A DNA stretch of 64,000 nt from Sphingomonas lacusdianchii (GTDB taxonomy: Bacteria; Pseudomonadota; Alphaproteobacteria; Sphingomonadales; Sphingomonadaceae), in assembly GCF_022664395.1 (NCBI RefSeq), contig NZ_JAKRET010000007.1:124001-188000 (forward strand), in the 5' to 3' direction. The notes beneath the pieces were generated by a model. That model saw nothing but the letters and a program-made list of their open reading frames with translations, was not told the DNA's origin and searched no databases. Position numbers and translations under genes: made by a program. Within the stretch, counting starts at the first letter, position 1, and each line of letters starts with the position of its first letter. Positions 18,037 through 26,228 of the stretch are shown here, in pieces.

Positions 18037-20274
18037 TTAGAACTTCACCTCGAACGTTGCGGTCGCGGTGCGCGGCGGGCCGTAATAGCCGATGATCGAA
18101 TTGCCGAAGAGCGCACCGGGGAAGTTGTAGCCCCCTACCCGGTAGCGCTGATCGGTCAGGTTGCGCAGCGCCATGCCGATCCGGTAGCGGCCATCGCCCG
18201 AAATCCAGTTGGCCGAAGCGTTGACCAGCGCATAGCCGTCCTGATCGAGTGCCGGCGTCGGGATTTCGAACAGCGAATAATCGCTGCGCAGCGTCACTTC
18301 GGGCGTCACCGACAGCGCGCCGCCGGCGAAATCGGTCGAGGCGGTGAAGGAGGCGGCAGCGGTGAATTCGGGCGTATTCTGGAACACGCGCTGGTTGGCG
18401 ACATCGACGGGCGTGGTGCCGCCGTTGATGAAGGTCAGGAATTCCTTGTAGTCGGCATTGGTGTAGCCGAACGAGACCTGTGCCGAGAAATTGCGCGACG
18501 GGACCATCCGCCCCTCGATCTCCAGCCCGTAGATATCGGCCTTGCCGGCATTGTCGACGAAGCTGGCGATGCCGCCGGCGACGTTGGGCACCTGGATCGT
18601 GACCTGCTGGTCGGTGTAGCGCGAATAATAGCCGGCCATGTTGAGGAACAGCGTGCGGTCGAGGAACGCGCCCTTCATGCCGACTTCGTAGCTGGTGATC
18701 TTTTCGGGGTCATAGCCATTGACCGTCGTCGGCGTGAACACCGCGTCGCCGCGCATGTCGAACCCGCCCGATTTGAACCCCCTGCCCCATGACGCATAAA
18801 GGTTCAGGTCCCGGCGCGGCTCGTAGCTGATCGAGACGCGCGGGGTGAACTGGTCGAAGCTGCGGTCGTTAGTGTAGTCGGTGCGGATCAGCCCCGGCAC
18901 GGCGGCGGCGTTGCCGAAGCGTGGGCTACGAATGCCGGTATAGTTGCGACGGAAGACCGTGCCGGTCTTGTCATCCTTGGTATAGCGCAGGCCCGCCGAG
19001 ACCTTGAGCCGGTCGGTCAGGTCGTAGCTGACGTCGCCGAACGCGGCATAGCTTTTGGTCCGTACCTGTCCCGAGGTCAGCGTGGTCAGGTTGAGGCCAC
19101 CGAGCACCGTGTCGAACGCGCCCGAGGCGTCGGCGTTGAGGTAATAGAGGCCGACGACGCCCTGCACCCGATCGCCCTGGATCAGCAGTTGCAGTTCCTG
19201 GGTGAATTGCCAGTCGTCATATTCCGCCGGCACGTCGAGCGTGGGGAGTGCGGTGTTGTCGAAATCGATGACGGTGTTGGTGGCGCCTTCGCGATACGCG
19301 CTGATCGATTTGAAGGTCAGCAGGTCGCTCAGCTGAAACTCGCCGGTCAACGACACGCCCTGCGCCACCACCCGGTTGCGGTCGCCGATGCCGGCACGGG
19401 TGTCGTAGACATTGCCGGTCGGGGCATAGCGCGGGTCGTTGCCGTTCCCGAGCAGCCGGGTTCCGTGGCGCGGGTTCGACCGGTCGAGCGTACGGTCGCC
19501 GGCAAGGCGGACGAAGATGCTGTCGGTCGGGGTCCATTCGGCCGAGACGCGCGCGGCGAGCACGTCCTTGTCATATTGATCGGCGCCGGTGGTCAGGTTG
19601 GTGCCGTAACCGTCGCGCTTGTAGCGGGCGATCGCGCCGCCGATCGCGAAGCTGTCACCGATCGGCACCGTCACCTGCCCCACCAGATCGAACTGGTTGT
19701 ACGACCCGTAGGACGCACGCGCCGTCGCGGCATAATCGTTGCCCAGCCGCTTCGTGACGTATTTGATCGCGCCGCCGATGGTGTTGCGGCCATAGAGCGT
19801 GCCCTGCGGCCCGCGCAGCACCTCGACCCGTTCGACATCGAAGATATCGAGCACCGCGCCCTGCGGCCGGGCGACATAGACATCGTCGAGATAGAGGCCG
19901 ACGCCGGGTTCGAAGCCCCAGAGCGGGTCCTGCTGCCCGACGCCGCGGCTGAAGGCGATCAGGGTGGAGTTGGAGCCGCGCGCGATCTGCAGCGTCAGGT
20001 TGGGCGTCTTGTCCTGCAGCGCCGTGATGTCGACCGCGCCGGTGCGGGTCAGCTGGTCGCCGGTGACCACCGACATGGCGATCGGCACGTCGATGACGCT
20101 CTCGGCACGTCGCCGCGCGGTGACGACGATGTCGCCATCGCCCTGATCGGCGACCACCGACGCCGAGCCGGCGGGGGCTTCGGGGGGCGTTTCGGTGGTT
20201 TGGGCATAAGCCGGTGCGGTGGCGAGTGCCGCCCCCAGCAACAAACCGGCGCGGATTTCGAACGTGCGACGCAT
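18037..20274 (-). CDS. TonB-dependent outer-membrane receptor
   Basis: The 745-residue protein has a signal peptide (MRRTFEIRAGLLLGAALATAPAYA), a plug domain (VIDVPIAMSVVTGDQL through EVLRGPQGTLYGRNTIGG) and a 22-strand barrel ending in the aromatic ATATFEVKF. It takes up an unknown large substrate using energy from TonB. The start is the ATG at 20274, preceded by gggagagg. An upstream extension of the frame is not needed. A promoter candidate lies about 60-90 bases upstream, shared with the divergent TetR gene. The MFS gene downstream may import the product across the inner membrane. Confidence 0.93.
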   Translation of the reverse strand: MRRTFEIRAGLLLGAALATAPAYAQTTETPPEAPAGSASVVADQGDGDIVVTARRRAESVIDVPIAMSVVTGDQLTRTGAVDITALQDKTPNLTLQIARGSNSTLIAFSRGVGQQDPLWGFEPGVGLYLDDVYVARPQGAVLDIFDVERVEVLRGPQGTLYGRNTIGGAIKYVTKRLGNDYAATARASYGSYNQFDLVGQVTVPIGDSFAIGGAIARYKRDGYGTNLTTGADQYDKDVLAARVSAEWTPTDSIFVRLAGDRTLDRSNPRHGTRLLGNGNDPRYAPTGNVYDTRAGIGDRNRVVAQGVSLTGEFQLSDLLTFKSISAYREGATNTVIDFDNTALPTLDVPAEYDDWQFTQELQLLIQGDRVQGVVGLYYLNADASGAFDTVLGGLNLTTLTSGQVRTKSYAAFGDVSYDLTDRLKVSAGLRYTKDDKTGTVFRRNYTGIRSPRFGNAAAVPGLIRTDYTNDRSFDQFTPRVSISYEPRRDLNLYASWGRGFKSGGFDMRGDAVFTPTTVNGYDPEKITSYEVGMKGAFLDRTLFLNMAGYYSRYTDQQVTIQVPNVAGGIASFVDNAGKADIYGLEIEGRMVPSRNFSAQVSFGYTNADYKEFLTFINGGTTPVDVANQRVFQNTPEFTAAASFTASTDFAGGALSVTPEVTLRSDYSLFEIPTPALDQDGYALVNASANWISGDGRYRIGMALRNLTDQRYRVGGYNFPGALFGNSIIGYYGPPRTATATFEVKF

Positions 20275-20332
20275 CGACCTCTCCCTGCTATGAACGCCAC
20301 CCGTTTGGCCGGGTTGTACGTCGTTGCGCTTG

Positions 20333-20361
20333 GCTATACTGAAAGATGAACCGGGTTTCAA
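20333..20361 (-). promoter_or_regulatory. Sigma-70-like promoter of the TonB receptor gene
   Basis: Read on the minus strand: -35 TTGAAA (20361-20356), a 17-base spacer, then -10 TATAGC (20338-20333). This predicts a leader of about 50 bases before the receptor ATG. It lies in the 113-bp gap between the receptor and the TetR gene, where a TetR protein could bind. No clear operator palindrome was found. Confidence 0.55.
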
Positions 20362-20387
20362 CTTATGCCCGGACCGGGAGAGCGATT

Positions 20388-21008
20388 ATGGTCGAGACGG
20401 GAGCGGGCAGCGCCGGCGACGACAAGATGCCGCGTACCGAACGCGGTCGCCGTACCCGCCGCACGATCCTCGACGCCGCTGCCGCCGAATTCGGGGAAAA
20501 GGGATTTCACGAAGGATCGATCAGCGGGATCACGCGGCGGGCCGGCGTGGCGCTGGGCAGTTTCTACACCTATTTCGATTCGAAGGACGCCGTGTTCCGG
20601 GCGCTGGTCGCCGATATGTCGGCACAGGTGCGCGATCATGTCGCGCCGGCGATTCGCGGGGCCGAAGGGCAGATCGCGGCGGAGCGTGCCGGGTTGCTCG
20701 AATTCATCCGCTTCGTGCGGGCGCACAAGGAAATCTACCGGATCATCGACGAGGCCGAGTTCGTCGATCCGGCGAGCTTCCGGCTGCATTATTCGACGAC
20801 GGCGGAGCGGATCGCGGCGCGGCTGCGCGCGGCGGCGGACCGGGGCGAGGTGTCGGGCGAGGTGTCCGAAGTCCATGCCTGGGCGATCATGGGGATGAAC
20901 GTGTTCTTGGGGCTCCGCTACGGGGTTTGGGCGGAAGACCGGGCGCCGGAGGATGTGGCGGACGCGGTCGCTACCTTGCTGGCAAGGGGGATGGTTGGTT
21001 CGCGCTAA
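20388..21008 (+). CDS. TetR-family transcriptional regulator
   Basis: This 206-residue protein has an N-terminal TetR helix-turn-helix (RRTILDAAAAEFGEKGFHEGSISGITRRAGVALGSF in pieces, about residues 24-60, with GSFYTYFDSKDAVFR). A helical ligand-binding domain follows. It probably controls the divergent TonB receptor gene; the ligand is unknown. The ATG at 20388 is chosen because gggagag sits five bases before it. An ATG at 20346 would add 14 residues but has only a weak site. It is followed by a long inverted repeat. Confidence 0.88.
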   Translation: MVETGAGSAGDDKMPRTERGRRTRRTILDAAAAEFGEKGFHEGSISGITRRAGVALGSFYTYFDSKDAVFRALVADMSAQVRDHVAPAIRGAEGQIAAERAGLLEFIRFVRAHKEIYRIIDEAEFVDPASFRLHYSTTAERIAARLRAAADRGEVSGEVSEVHAWAIMGMNVFLGLRYGVWAEDRAPEDVADAVATLLARGMVGSR

Positions 21009-21204
21009 GACACCCAAGAAGAGAGAATGATTCGCGCAAAGGCGCAAAGGACGCAGAGGCGTTGGACGCCAGGCAGAGATATGGCGATCCGGTGATGAAG
21101 CGCCTGGATGGTCGGGAGGTAATTGCTGCTGGCGCAGCGAGCGGACCATCTTTGCGTCCTTTGCGCCTTTGCGCGCCCCCCCCTTCGCGCCTTCGCGTGA
21201 ACCC
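21009..21204. repeat. Long nested inverted repeat, copy 4 of 4
   Basis: Inner arms gcgcaaaggcgcaaaggacg (about 21033-21052) and cgtcctttgcgcctttgcgc (about 21156-21175) are perfect complements. The outer right arm cttcgcgccttcgcgtgaa is kept, while the outer left arm is eroded. It separates convergent TetR and DUF177 genes. Confidence 0.8.
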
Positions 21205-21723
21205 TTATTTCTTCAGCAGGTCCTTCAACCCGCCCAACGCCGACAGCGGCCCCGCCTCTTCCTCCTTCAGCACGCCGGCTGCGCGCAATGCTTCCTCGGC
21301 ATGCGGGCTGCGGGGATAGGGATCGAGCGCCAACGCCAGCGTTTCGGCGGCGGCTTCGCCGAGGTCGATCGATGCGCCCGCGTAGAACATCGTGTCCATC
21401 GCTTCGTCGTCCAGCTCGAATTCGCCGCCTTCCACGCTGCCTTCGGGCAGGAAACGCAGGGTGAAGGGTTCGTCGACCGATTCGGGCACCGGCTCACCGC
21501 TGGCGACACAGGGTTGCGCGACCTGTGCCGTCAACCGGCCGGTGGCGACGATGCCGGCGGCGTCGCGGCGCAGGCTATAGTCCGCCGCGAGCGAATCGAG
21601 CGCGAGCAGGCCGAATCGGCCCATCAGCCGGCGACGTTCGTCGGCATCCGCCGTGATATGCTGGCGGGTTTCCCCCTCGCCGATCTGGTCGATGCGGATG
21701 GGGCGGTGGAATTCGGGGATCAT
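21205..21723 (-). CDS. DUF177 (YceD) family protein
   Basis: The 172-residue protein matches the DUF177/YceD family, with a central VAQPCVASGEPVPESVDEPFTLRFLPE segment (in parts) and an acidic ELDDEAMDTMFY region. Plant and bacterial homologues are linked to 23S rRNA accumulation and ribosome assembly. The gene is usually upstream of rpmF; here it follows a CBP3-type chaperone gene, overlapping it by four bases. The start ATG at 21723 is set by that ATGA overlap; the frame continues further upstream only as a shadow. Confidence 0.85.
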   Translation of the reverse strand: MIPEFHRPIRIDQIGEGETRQHITADADERRRLMGRFGLLALDSLAADYSLRRDAAGIVATGRLTAQVAQPCVASGEPVPESVDEPFTLRFLPEGSVEGGEFELDDEAMDTMFYAGASIDLGEAAAETLALALDPYPRSPHAEEALRAAGVLKEEEAGPLSALGGLKDLLKK

Positions 21724-22232
21724 TCGGGCAGCTTTCCGACAAGAAGATCGTCGACGGACACGGTATCGAGCGCGGCGCGCAGCCGCCGCAGATGGGCAGC
21801 CACGTAAACGAGCGCATGGGCATCGGGTTCGACACCGCGATAGAGGTTGCGGACCAATGCCGCCTCCAGCGATCCATCGGCCAGCCCGTCGCGATACGCG
21901 CCCAACCGCCCGCCGAGCATCGCCATCATCCGCCCGATATGCTTGCCGACGACCATGTCGCCAAAGCCGATCTGGCGAAGCTGCCCGTCCATGTCGTCGA
22001 CGAAACATTCGGCGAGCGACGCTGCGGGCGCCGCCCCTGCCCCCTCTCCCTCCAGTCGCAGCATCACCATCGCGAGGATGGCGGCGATCATGTCGAACCG
22101 ACCGTCGAGCGTATCGGGCACCTGTCCGTCCAGATACCAATGCGGTTGCCGCCCGCGCGCGACGACCGCGTCGTACAGGGTGGCGGCAACCCGTGGGGGC
22201 GGCGCGCGGCGGAACAGGCGTGGCAGGCGCAT
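21720..22232 (-). CDS. Ubiquinol-cytochrome c chaperone (CBP3/UQCC1) family protein
   Basis: This 170-residue protein matches the CBP3 domain family: YDAVVARGRQPHWYLDG near the N-terminus, DMIAAILAMVMLRLE, and the DMDGQLRQIGFGDMVVGKHIGRM core. The mitochondrial homologue helps insert and assemble cytochrome b of complex III; the bacterial role is inferred. It is translationally coupled to DUF177 and divergent from bamE. Conservation of this trio in alphaproteobacteria supports the call. Confidence 0.88.
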   Translation of the reverse strand: MRLPRLFRRAPPPRVAATLYDAVVARGRQPHWYLDGQVPDTLDGRFDMIAAILAMVMLRLEGEGAGAAPAASLAECFVDDMDGQLRQIGFGDMVVGKHIGRMMAMLGGRLGAYRDGLADGSLEAALVRNLYRGVEPDAHALVYVAAHLRRLRAALDTVSVDDLLVGKLPE

Positions 22233-22348
22233 GACTCTCCGGCAGACAAGGGCGCGCTTGTGGATAACGCGGGTCCGTCATATTGAACGCGTGGCCGCGC
22301 GATGCAATCGGGCGTGGCCCGGTCGCGCGTTCGCTGGACGGAGATTTT

Positions 22349-22825
22349 ATGGTTCGCTTCCCCACCCGTGGCGCAGTGGCGCTGATGATCGCCTGTGCCG
22401 CGGCGGGCCTGGGAGGCTGCACGAAGCTGCGCAGCCATCAGGGCTATGTCATCGATCCCGATCTGGTCAATGCGGTGCAGCCGGGGGTCGATACCCGCCA
22501 GTCGGTGTTGCAGACGCTGGGCACGCCCACCTTTGTCGGCCAGTTTTCCGATCGCGAATGGTTCTATCTGTCGCGCGACAGCCGCAACCTCGCGTTCAAC
22601 CGTCCGCGCGCCGTCGATCAGACGACGCTGAAGATCACCTTCGACCAGGCCGGCAACGTGACCAAGATCGACCGGACCGGCATCGATCAGGTCGTCGGCA
22701 TCAGCCCGTCGGACAAGAAGACGCCGACGCTGGGCCGCGAATCGAACTTCTTCAGCGATCTGTTCGGCAATATCGGCACGGTCGGCGCGCCGGGTACGGG
22801 TGGACCGGGGCCGGGCCAGCAATAA
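22349..22825 (+). CDS. bamE: Outer-membrane assembly lipoprotein BamE (SmpA/OmlA)
   Basis: The 158-residue lipoprotein has a signal peptide with lipobox LGGC (C24) and the SmpA/OmlA fold: VNAVQPGVDTRQSVLQTLGTP followed by WFYLSRDSR. BamE stabilises the BAM complex that inserts beta-barrel proteins. The ATG at 22349, with an acggag site upstream, starts the lipoprotein signal directly; an ATG at 22283 would add an uncharged extension. The C-terminus is Gly/Pro-rich. Its usual divergent neighbour, the CBP3/DUF177 pair, is present. Confidence 0.92.
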   Translation: MVRFPTRGAVALMIACAAAGLGGCTKLRSHQGYVIDPDLVNAVQPGVDTRQSVLQTLGTPTFVGQFSDREWFYLSRDSRNLAFNRPRAVDQTTLKITFDQAGNVTKIDRTGIDQVVGISPSDKKTPTLGRESNFFSDLFGNIGTVGAPGTGGPGPGQQ

Positions 22826-23069
22826 GGGTTGTCTGATCGCAAGGTCGCGATCCTGCCGCTGATACGTCGCCCCAGCGAAGGCTGGGGCTTCTCGCGGCCC
22901 TTGTCCCGTACCATCAAGGGGAGATCCAGCTTACGCTGGAATGACGGCTTTGCGGCGGGGTGAAGGCAATCTGGCTTCAACCCTTTCAAAAAGCTGACAA
23001 CCGCATTCGCCGATCGTTCAGCGCGACTCGGGCATCCCGTCGTCATCCACCGAGGACGGGAGAGAGTAT
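22826..23069. repeat. Gap with REP-like hairpins
   Basis: No gene seen in these 244 bp. A hairpin ccccagc-gaag-gctgggg at 22870-22887, followed by a short T-rich stretch, may terminate bamE. A second REP-like palindrome (gatccagcttacgctggaat) lies near 22922-22941. The end holds the leader of the RcnB-like gene with a gggagag ribosome site. Confidence 0.5.
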
Positions 23070-23579
23070 ATGCGTAAGATCATCCTCGCCGTGCTGGCCG
23101 CGACGGTCGCCGTGCCGACCATGGCCGCACCCGCCGCCGCACAATCGGCACGCGAACTGCGCCGCGACCGGGCCGATTATCGTGACGCCCAGCGCGAATA
23201 TCGACAGGCCCTGCGCCATGGCAGCCGGCGCGACATTCGCGACGAGCGCCGCGACCTGAACCGGGCGCGTGCGGACTATCGGCAAACGTTGCGCGAACGC
23301 CAATGGCGGCGCGACGAGTGGCGCGGTTATCGCAACGGGCATCGCAACCTGTATGCGCGGGGCAACTGGAACGCGCCGTTCCGCTATCAGGCATTTCGCC
23401 CCGGCGCTGCGGTCGGTCGTCCCTTTTACGGACAGCGTTACTGGGTAAGCGATCCCGGCCGCTATCGCCTGCCGCCGGCCCGTGGGGCGCAGCGCTGGGT
23501 CCGCCATTATGACGATGTAGTGCTGGTCGATACCCGGCGTGGACGGGTGATAGACGTGGTCCGCAACTTCTATTGGTAA
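23070..23579 (+). CDS. RcnB-family periplasmic protein
   Basis: The 169-residue protein has a clear signal peptide (cleavage near AAAQSA) and a very Arg/Asp/Tyr-rich, helical middle region (repeats such as RRDRADYRDAQREYRQ). Its C-terminal module, YRLPPARGAQRWVRHYDDVVLVD, is typical of the RcnB/DUF family. E. coli RcnB is linked to nickel/cobalt homeostasis, but most members in sphingomonads have no assigned role and lack adjacent rcnA, as here. It is flanked by hairpin-rich gaps and appears to be monocistronic. Confidence 0.75.
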   Translation: MRKIILAVLAATVAVPTMAAPAAAQSARELRRDRADYRDAQREYRQALRHGSRRDIRDERRDLNRARADYRQTLRERQWRRDEWRGYRNGHRNLYARGNWNAPFRYQAFRPGAAVGRPFYGQRYWVSDPGRYRLPPARGAQRWVRHYDDVVLVDTRRGRVIDVVRNFYW

Positions 23580-23830
23580 AGCAACGGGCTGGGTCCAGAC
23601 CCAGCCCGCGGTTCGGCCGCGCCGTCGGTACGCTCGGCGCGGCCGGTGCGCGGGGGCACCAGTCCCGAAAGGGGATTTAGGACCGGTTTTGCGAACGTCC
23701 GGGACTCGCAACGGTTCAACTGCAACGCACAAAAATCTTAACCAGACCTTTCGTGCTTTAGGGTGAGGCTGCTTGTCGGGTCGTTCGCCGTCTGCCTAGC
23801 GTCGCCACCGGGGCATCATCGGGGGCTGAA
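23580..23830. other. Hairpin-rich gene-free gap
   Basis: No coding gene is seen. Two strong perfect hairpins follow the RcnB-like gene: 23585-23608 (10-bp stem cgggctgggt, loop ccag) and 23615-23644 (10-bp stem ggccgcgccg). More self-complementary sequence continues to about 23705. None has a T-run. They may act as a terminator pair or a structured RNA; this cannot be decided by eye. Confidence 0.45.
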
Positions 23831-25207
23831 ATGGACGCGGCGGTCGCGTGGATCGACGGCATTGCGCGCGAAACCATGTTGTTCGCCGCGATCGGATTCC
23901 TGATCGGCGGCATCGACGACCTGGCGGTCGATCTTGCCTATGTCGTGCGCGCGATCCGCCGGCGGTGGCGTGGGTCCACAGTCCCGGTGATGGCCGACTT
24001 TCCGACGGCGACCTGTACCGGGCGGATCGCGGTGCTGGTGCCGGCATGGGACGAGGCCGCGGTGATCGGCGCGATGCTGCGCGCGACGCTCGGCCGGTTC
24101 GATCATCCCGACTGGCGGCTCTATGCCGGTGCCTATCCCAATGACGCGGCGACGATCGCCGCGATCGCGGCAGTGGCGGCGGAAGACGACCGGGTCAGGC
24201 TGGTGCTGACCCCGCGCCCCGGTCCCACCACCAAGGCCGACTGCCTCAACGCGCTGTGGCGCGCGGTCCTGGCCGACGGCGCGGTGGAGGGCAGGGCGTT
24301 CAGTGCGATCGTGCTCCACGATGCCGAGGATGTCGTGCATCCCGGCGAATTGCGGCTGTACGACCATATGCTGCGCCATGCCGATGCGGTGCAGATCCCG
24401 GTATTGCCGCTGCCCGACCCGGCGTCGCGATGGGTATCGGGCCATTATATCGACGAGTTCGCCGAGGCCCATGGCCGGCAATTGCCGGTGCGCCACGCGC
24501 TGGGCGCGGGACTGCCGTTCGCGGGCGTCGGCTGCGCCATCTCGATCGCGATGCTGGCGCGGATTGCCGAGGCGCGCGGCGGTCTGCCGTTCGACGATGC
24601 CAGCCTGACCGAGGATTATGAGCTGGGCCTGACCGTCCGGGCGCTGGGCGGGCGGGGGGTGTTCGTCCGGGCGCTCGAAACGCCGGACGGACCGCCGGTG
24701 GCGGTGCGCGCCTATTTCCCGGCGACGCTGGCCACCGCGATCCGGCAGAAGGCGCGCTGGATGACCGGCATCGCCCTTGCCGGATGGGATCGTACCGGCT
24801 GGCATCGTGGCTGGCGCGACCATTGGATGCGGATGCGCGACCGGCGGACGATCCTCGCGATCCCGATATTGGCGACCGCCTATGTCGCACTGGTGGCGTG
24901 GGGGCTGGACGAAGCGGTGCATAAGTGGCGCGGCAGCGCGCCGGCGGCGATCGATCGCGACATGCTGTGGGTGCTGTACGCCAATGTCGCGCTGTTCGCG
25001 TGGCGGATGGCGGTCCGGTTCGCCATGGTGCGGCGCGCTTATGGCCGGCGCGAGGCGTTGCGATCGATCCCGCGCGTGTTCGTCGGCAACTTCGTCGCGC
25101 TGTTTGCGGCGCGGCGGGCGGTGCTGCGCTATGCGGCGCTGCTGCGCGGGCAGCCGGTGCGCTGGGACAAGACCGCGCATCATTTTCCGACCGACCTGCC
25201 GGCATGA
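23831..25207 (+). CDS. NfrB-like membrane glycosyltransferase (GT2 family)
   Basis: This 458-residue protein resembles the N-terminal part of NfrB (phage N4 adsorption protein B). It has a membrane segment near residues 15-35, then a GT2 fold with VLVPAWDEAAVIGAML, the metal-binding HDAED motif, TEDYELG and the RQKARWM (QxxRW-type) motif, followed by two or three C-terminal membrane helices. NfrB polymerises a mannosamine-containing glycan in E. coli and binds c-di-GMP; the C-terminal regulatory domain of NfrB is absent here. It overlaps the next gene by four bases. The product is unknown. Confidence 0.82.
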   Translation: MDAAVAWIDGIARETMLFAAIGFLIGGIDDLAVDLAYVVRAIRRRWRGSTVPVMADFPTATCTGRIAVLVPAWDEAAVIGAMLRATLGRFDHPDWRLYAGAYPNDAATIAAIAAVAAEDDRVRLVLTPRPGPTTKADCLNALWRAVLADGAVEGRAFSAIVLHDAEDVVHPGELRLYDHMLRHADAVQIPVLPLPDPASRWVSGHYIDEFAEAHGRQLPVRHALGAGLPFAGVGCAISIAMLARIAEARGGLPFDDASLTEDYELGLTVRALGGRGVFVRALETPDGPPVAVRAYFPATLATAIRQKARWMTGIALAGWDRTGWHRGWRDHWMRMRDRRTILAIPILATAYVALVAWGLDEAVHKWRGSAPAAIDRDMLWVLYANVALFAWRMAVRFAMVRRAYGRREALRSIPRVFVGNFVALFAARRAVLRYAALLRGQPVRWDKTAHHFPTDLPA

Positions 25208-26181
25208 TGGCGCCGGGACGGGGACGACCGGTCCGGTTTCTCGCCATCGTCCTGTTCGGCTGGGTCGGTATGCGCGTCGTGCTGCTGTTGCCCGATGCGG
25301 TCGAAATCGTGACGCGGGAAGCGGCCGGGTTGGCGATGCCGAACGTCGTGGCGGCGCCCGTACCCGCCCACGAGAAACTTCGCACTGCTTTTCCACCGGT
25401 TTTTCGACAGGTTTATCCACAACGGCCAATTACCCGGCCCGCCGCGGCGCCGATGGACCGGGTGGAATTCGCGTTGGTCGCACCGGTCGGGCCGGCGGTA
25501 TCGAAGCCGGGCGGGGCGGCTGCAGGCGATCCCGTTTTGCCGCGACCCGATCTGCCGCCGGGGGCGGCGCGCCCGGGGCTGCGGGGCAGCGCGTGGATCG
25601 CGGTTCGCGGCGGATCGGCGACCGGCGGACCGGTGCAACTGGGCGGCGGGCAGGCGGGGGTGCGGCTGCGGCTGCCGGTCAATGCACGCGATCGGGTCGC
25701 GCTGGTCGGACGGATCGCCGCGCCCTTGGCGGGGCAGGGGAGCGAGGCGGCGTTCGGCGTCGAATGGCGACCGGGCGGAGGCGCGCTGGCGATTGTGGCG
25801 GAGCGGCGGATCGCACTCGACCGGGGCGGCGACGGGACTGGGCTGGGGATGATTGCCGGGATGGACCGGGCGATCGGCGAGCGGATCGTCGTCGAGGGCT
25901 ATGGCCAGGCGGGGGTCGTACTGCGGTCGGGGACGCAGCCTTATGCCGATGGCGCAGCGCGGGTGCTCTACCGCATCGGACCGGGGCGATTGCGGCTGGG
26001 GGTCGGCAGCTGGGGCGTCGCACAGCGCGAAGGGGCGCGGGTCGATATCGGGCCGTCGGCGGTCGCGGTCCTGCCGCTCGGCAAACAGGCGGTGCGGCTG
26101 TCGCTCGACTGGCGGCAGCGGGTGGTGGGAAAGGCAATGCCGGGGTCGGGACTGGCGCTGACGCTCGGCAGCGACTTTTGA
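25204..26181 (+). CDS. Exported protein of unknown function, partner of the NfrB-like transferase
   Basis: The 325-residue protein starts with a hydrophobic segment (FLAIVLFGWVGMRVVLLL) that can serve as a signal or anchor. A Pro/Ala-rich linker follows, then from about residue 125 alternating strand-like segments with many Gly and Arg that end in ALTLGSDF. This looks like a small beta-barrel or beta-sandwich. In E. coli NfrB pairs with the outer-membrane protein NfrA, and the C-terminal part here could be an NfrA-like domain; that is inference from position and composition. Translation is coupled to the upstream gene through ATGA. A DnaA-box-like sequence at 25413-25421 is inside the gene. 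Confidence 0.7.
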   Translation: MMAPGRGRPVRFLAIVLFGWVGMRVVLLLPDAVEIVTREAAGLAMPNVVAAPVPAHEKLRTAFPPVFRQVYPQRPITRPAAAPMDRVEFALVAPVGPAVSKPGGAAAGDPVLPRPDLPPGAARPGLRGSAWIAVRGGSATGGPVQLGGGQAGVRLRLPVNARDRVALVGRIAAPLAGQGSEAAFGVEWRPGGGALAIVAERRIALDRGGDGTGLGMIAGMDRAIGERIVVEGYGQAGVVLRSGTQPYADGAARVLYRIGPGRLRLGVGSWGVAQREGARVDIGPSAVAVLPLGKQAVRLSLDWRQRVVGKAMPGSGLALTLGSDF

Positions 26182-26228
26182 GGGCAGCGACTGGCCGTCA
26201 GCCCGCGAACGCGGTAACCGGGACCGCC

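Noticed and set aside
19189..20349. 386-codon plus-strand frame
   Set aside because: It is the antisense shadow of the TonB receptor and has no recognisable domain or ribosome site.
22259..22267. Single DnaA-box match (also at 25413-25421 and about 33287-33295)
   Set aside because: Isolated 9-mers are expected by chance, and none is part of a cluster. Only the cluster at 34781-34910 is treated as origin-related.
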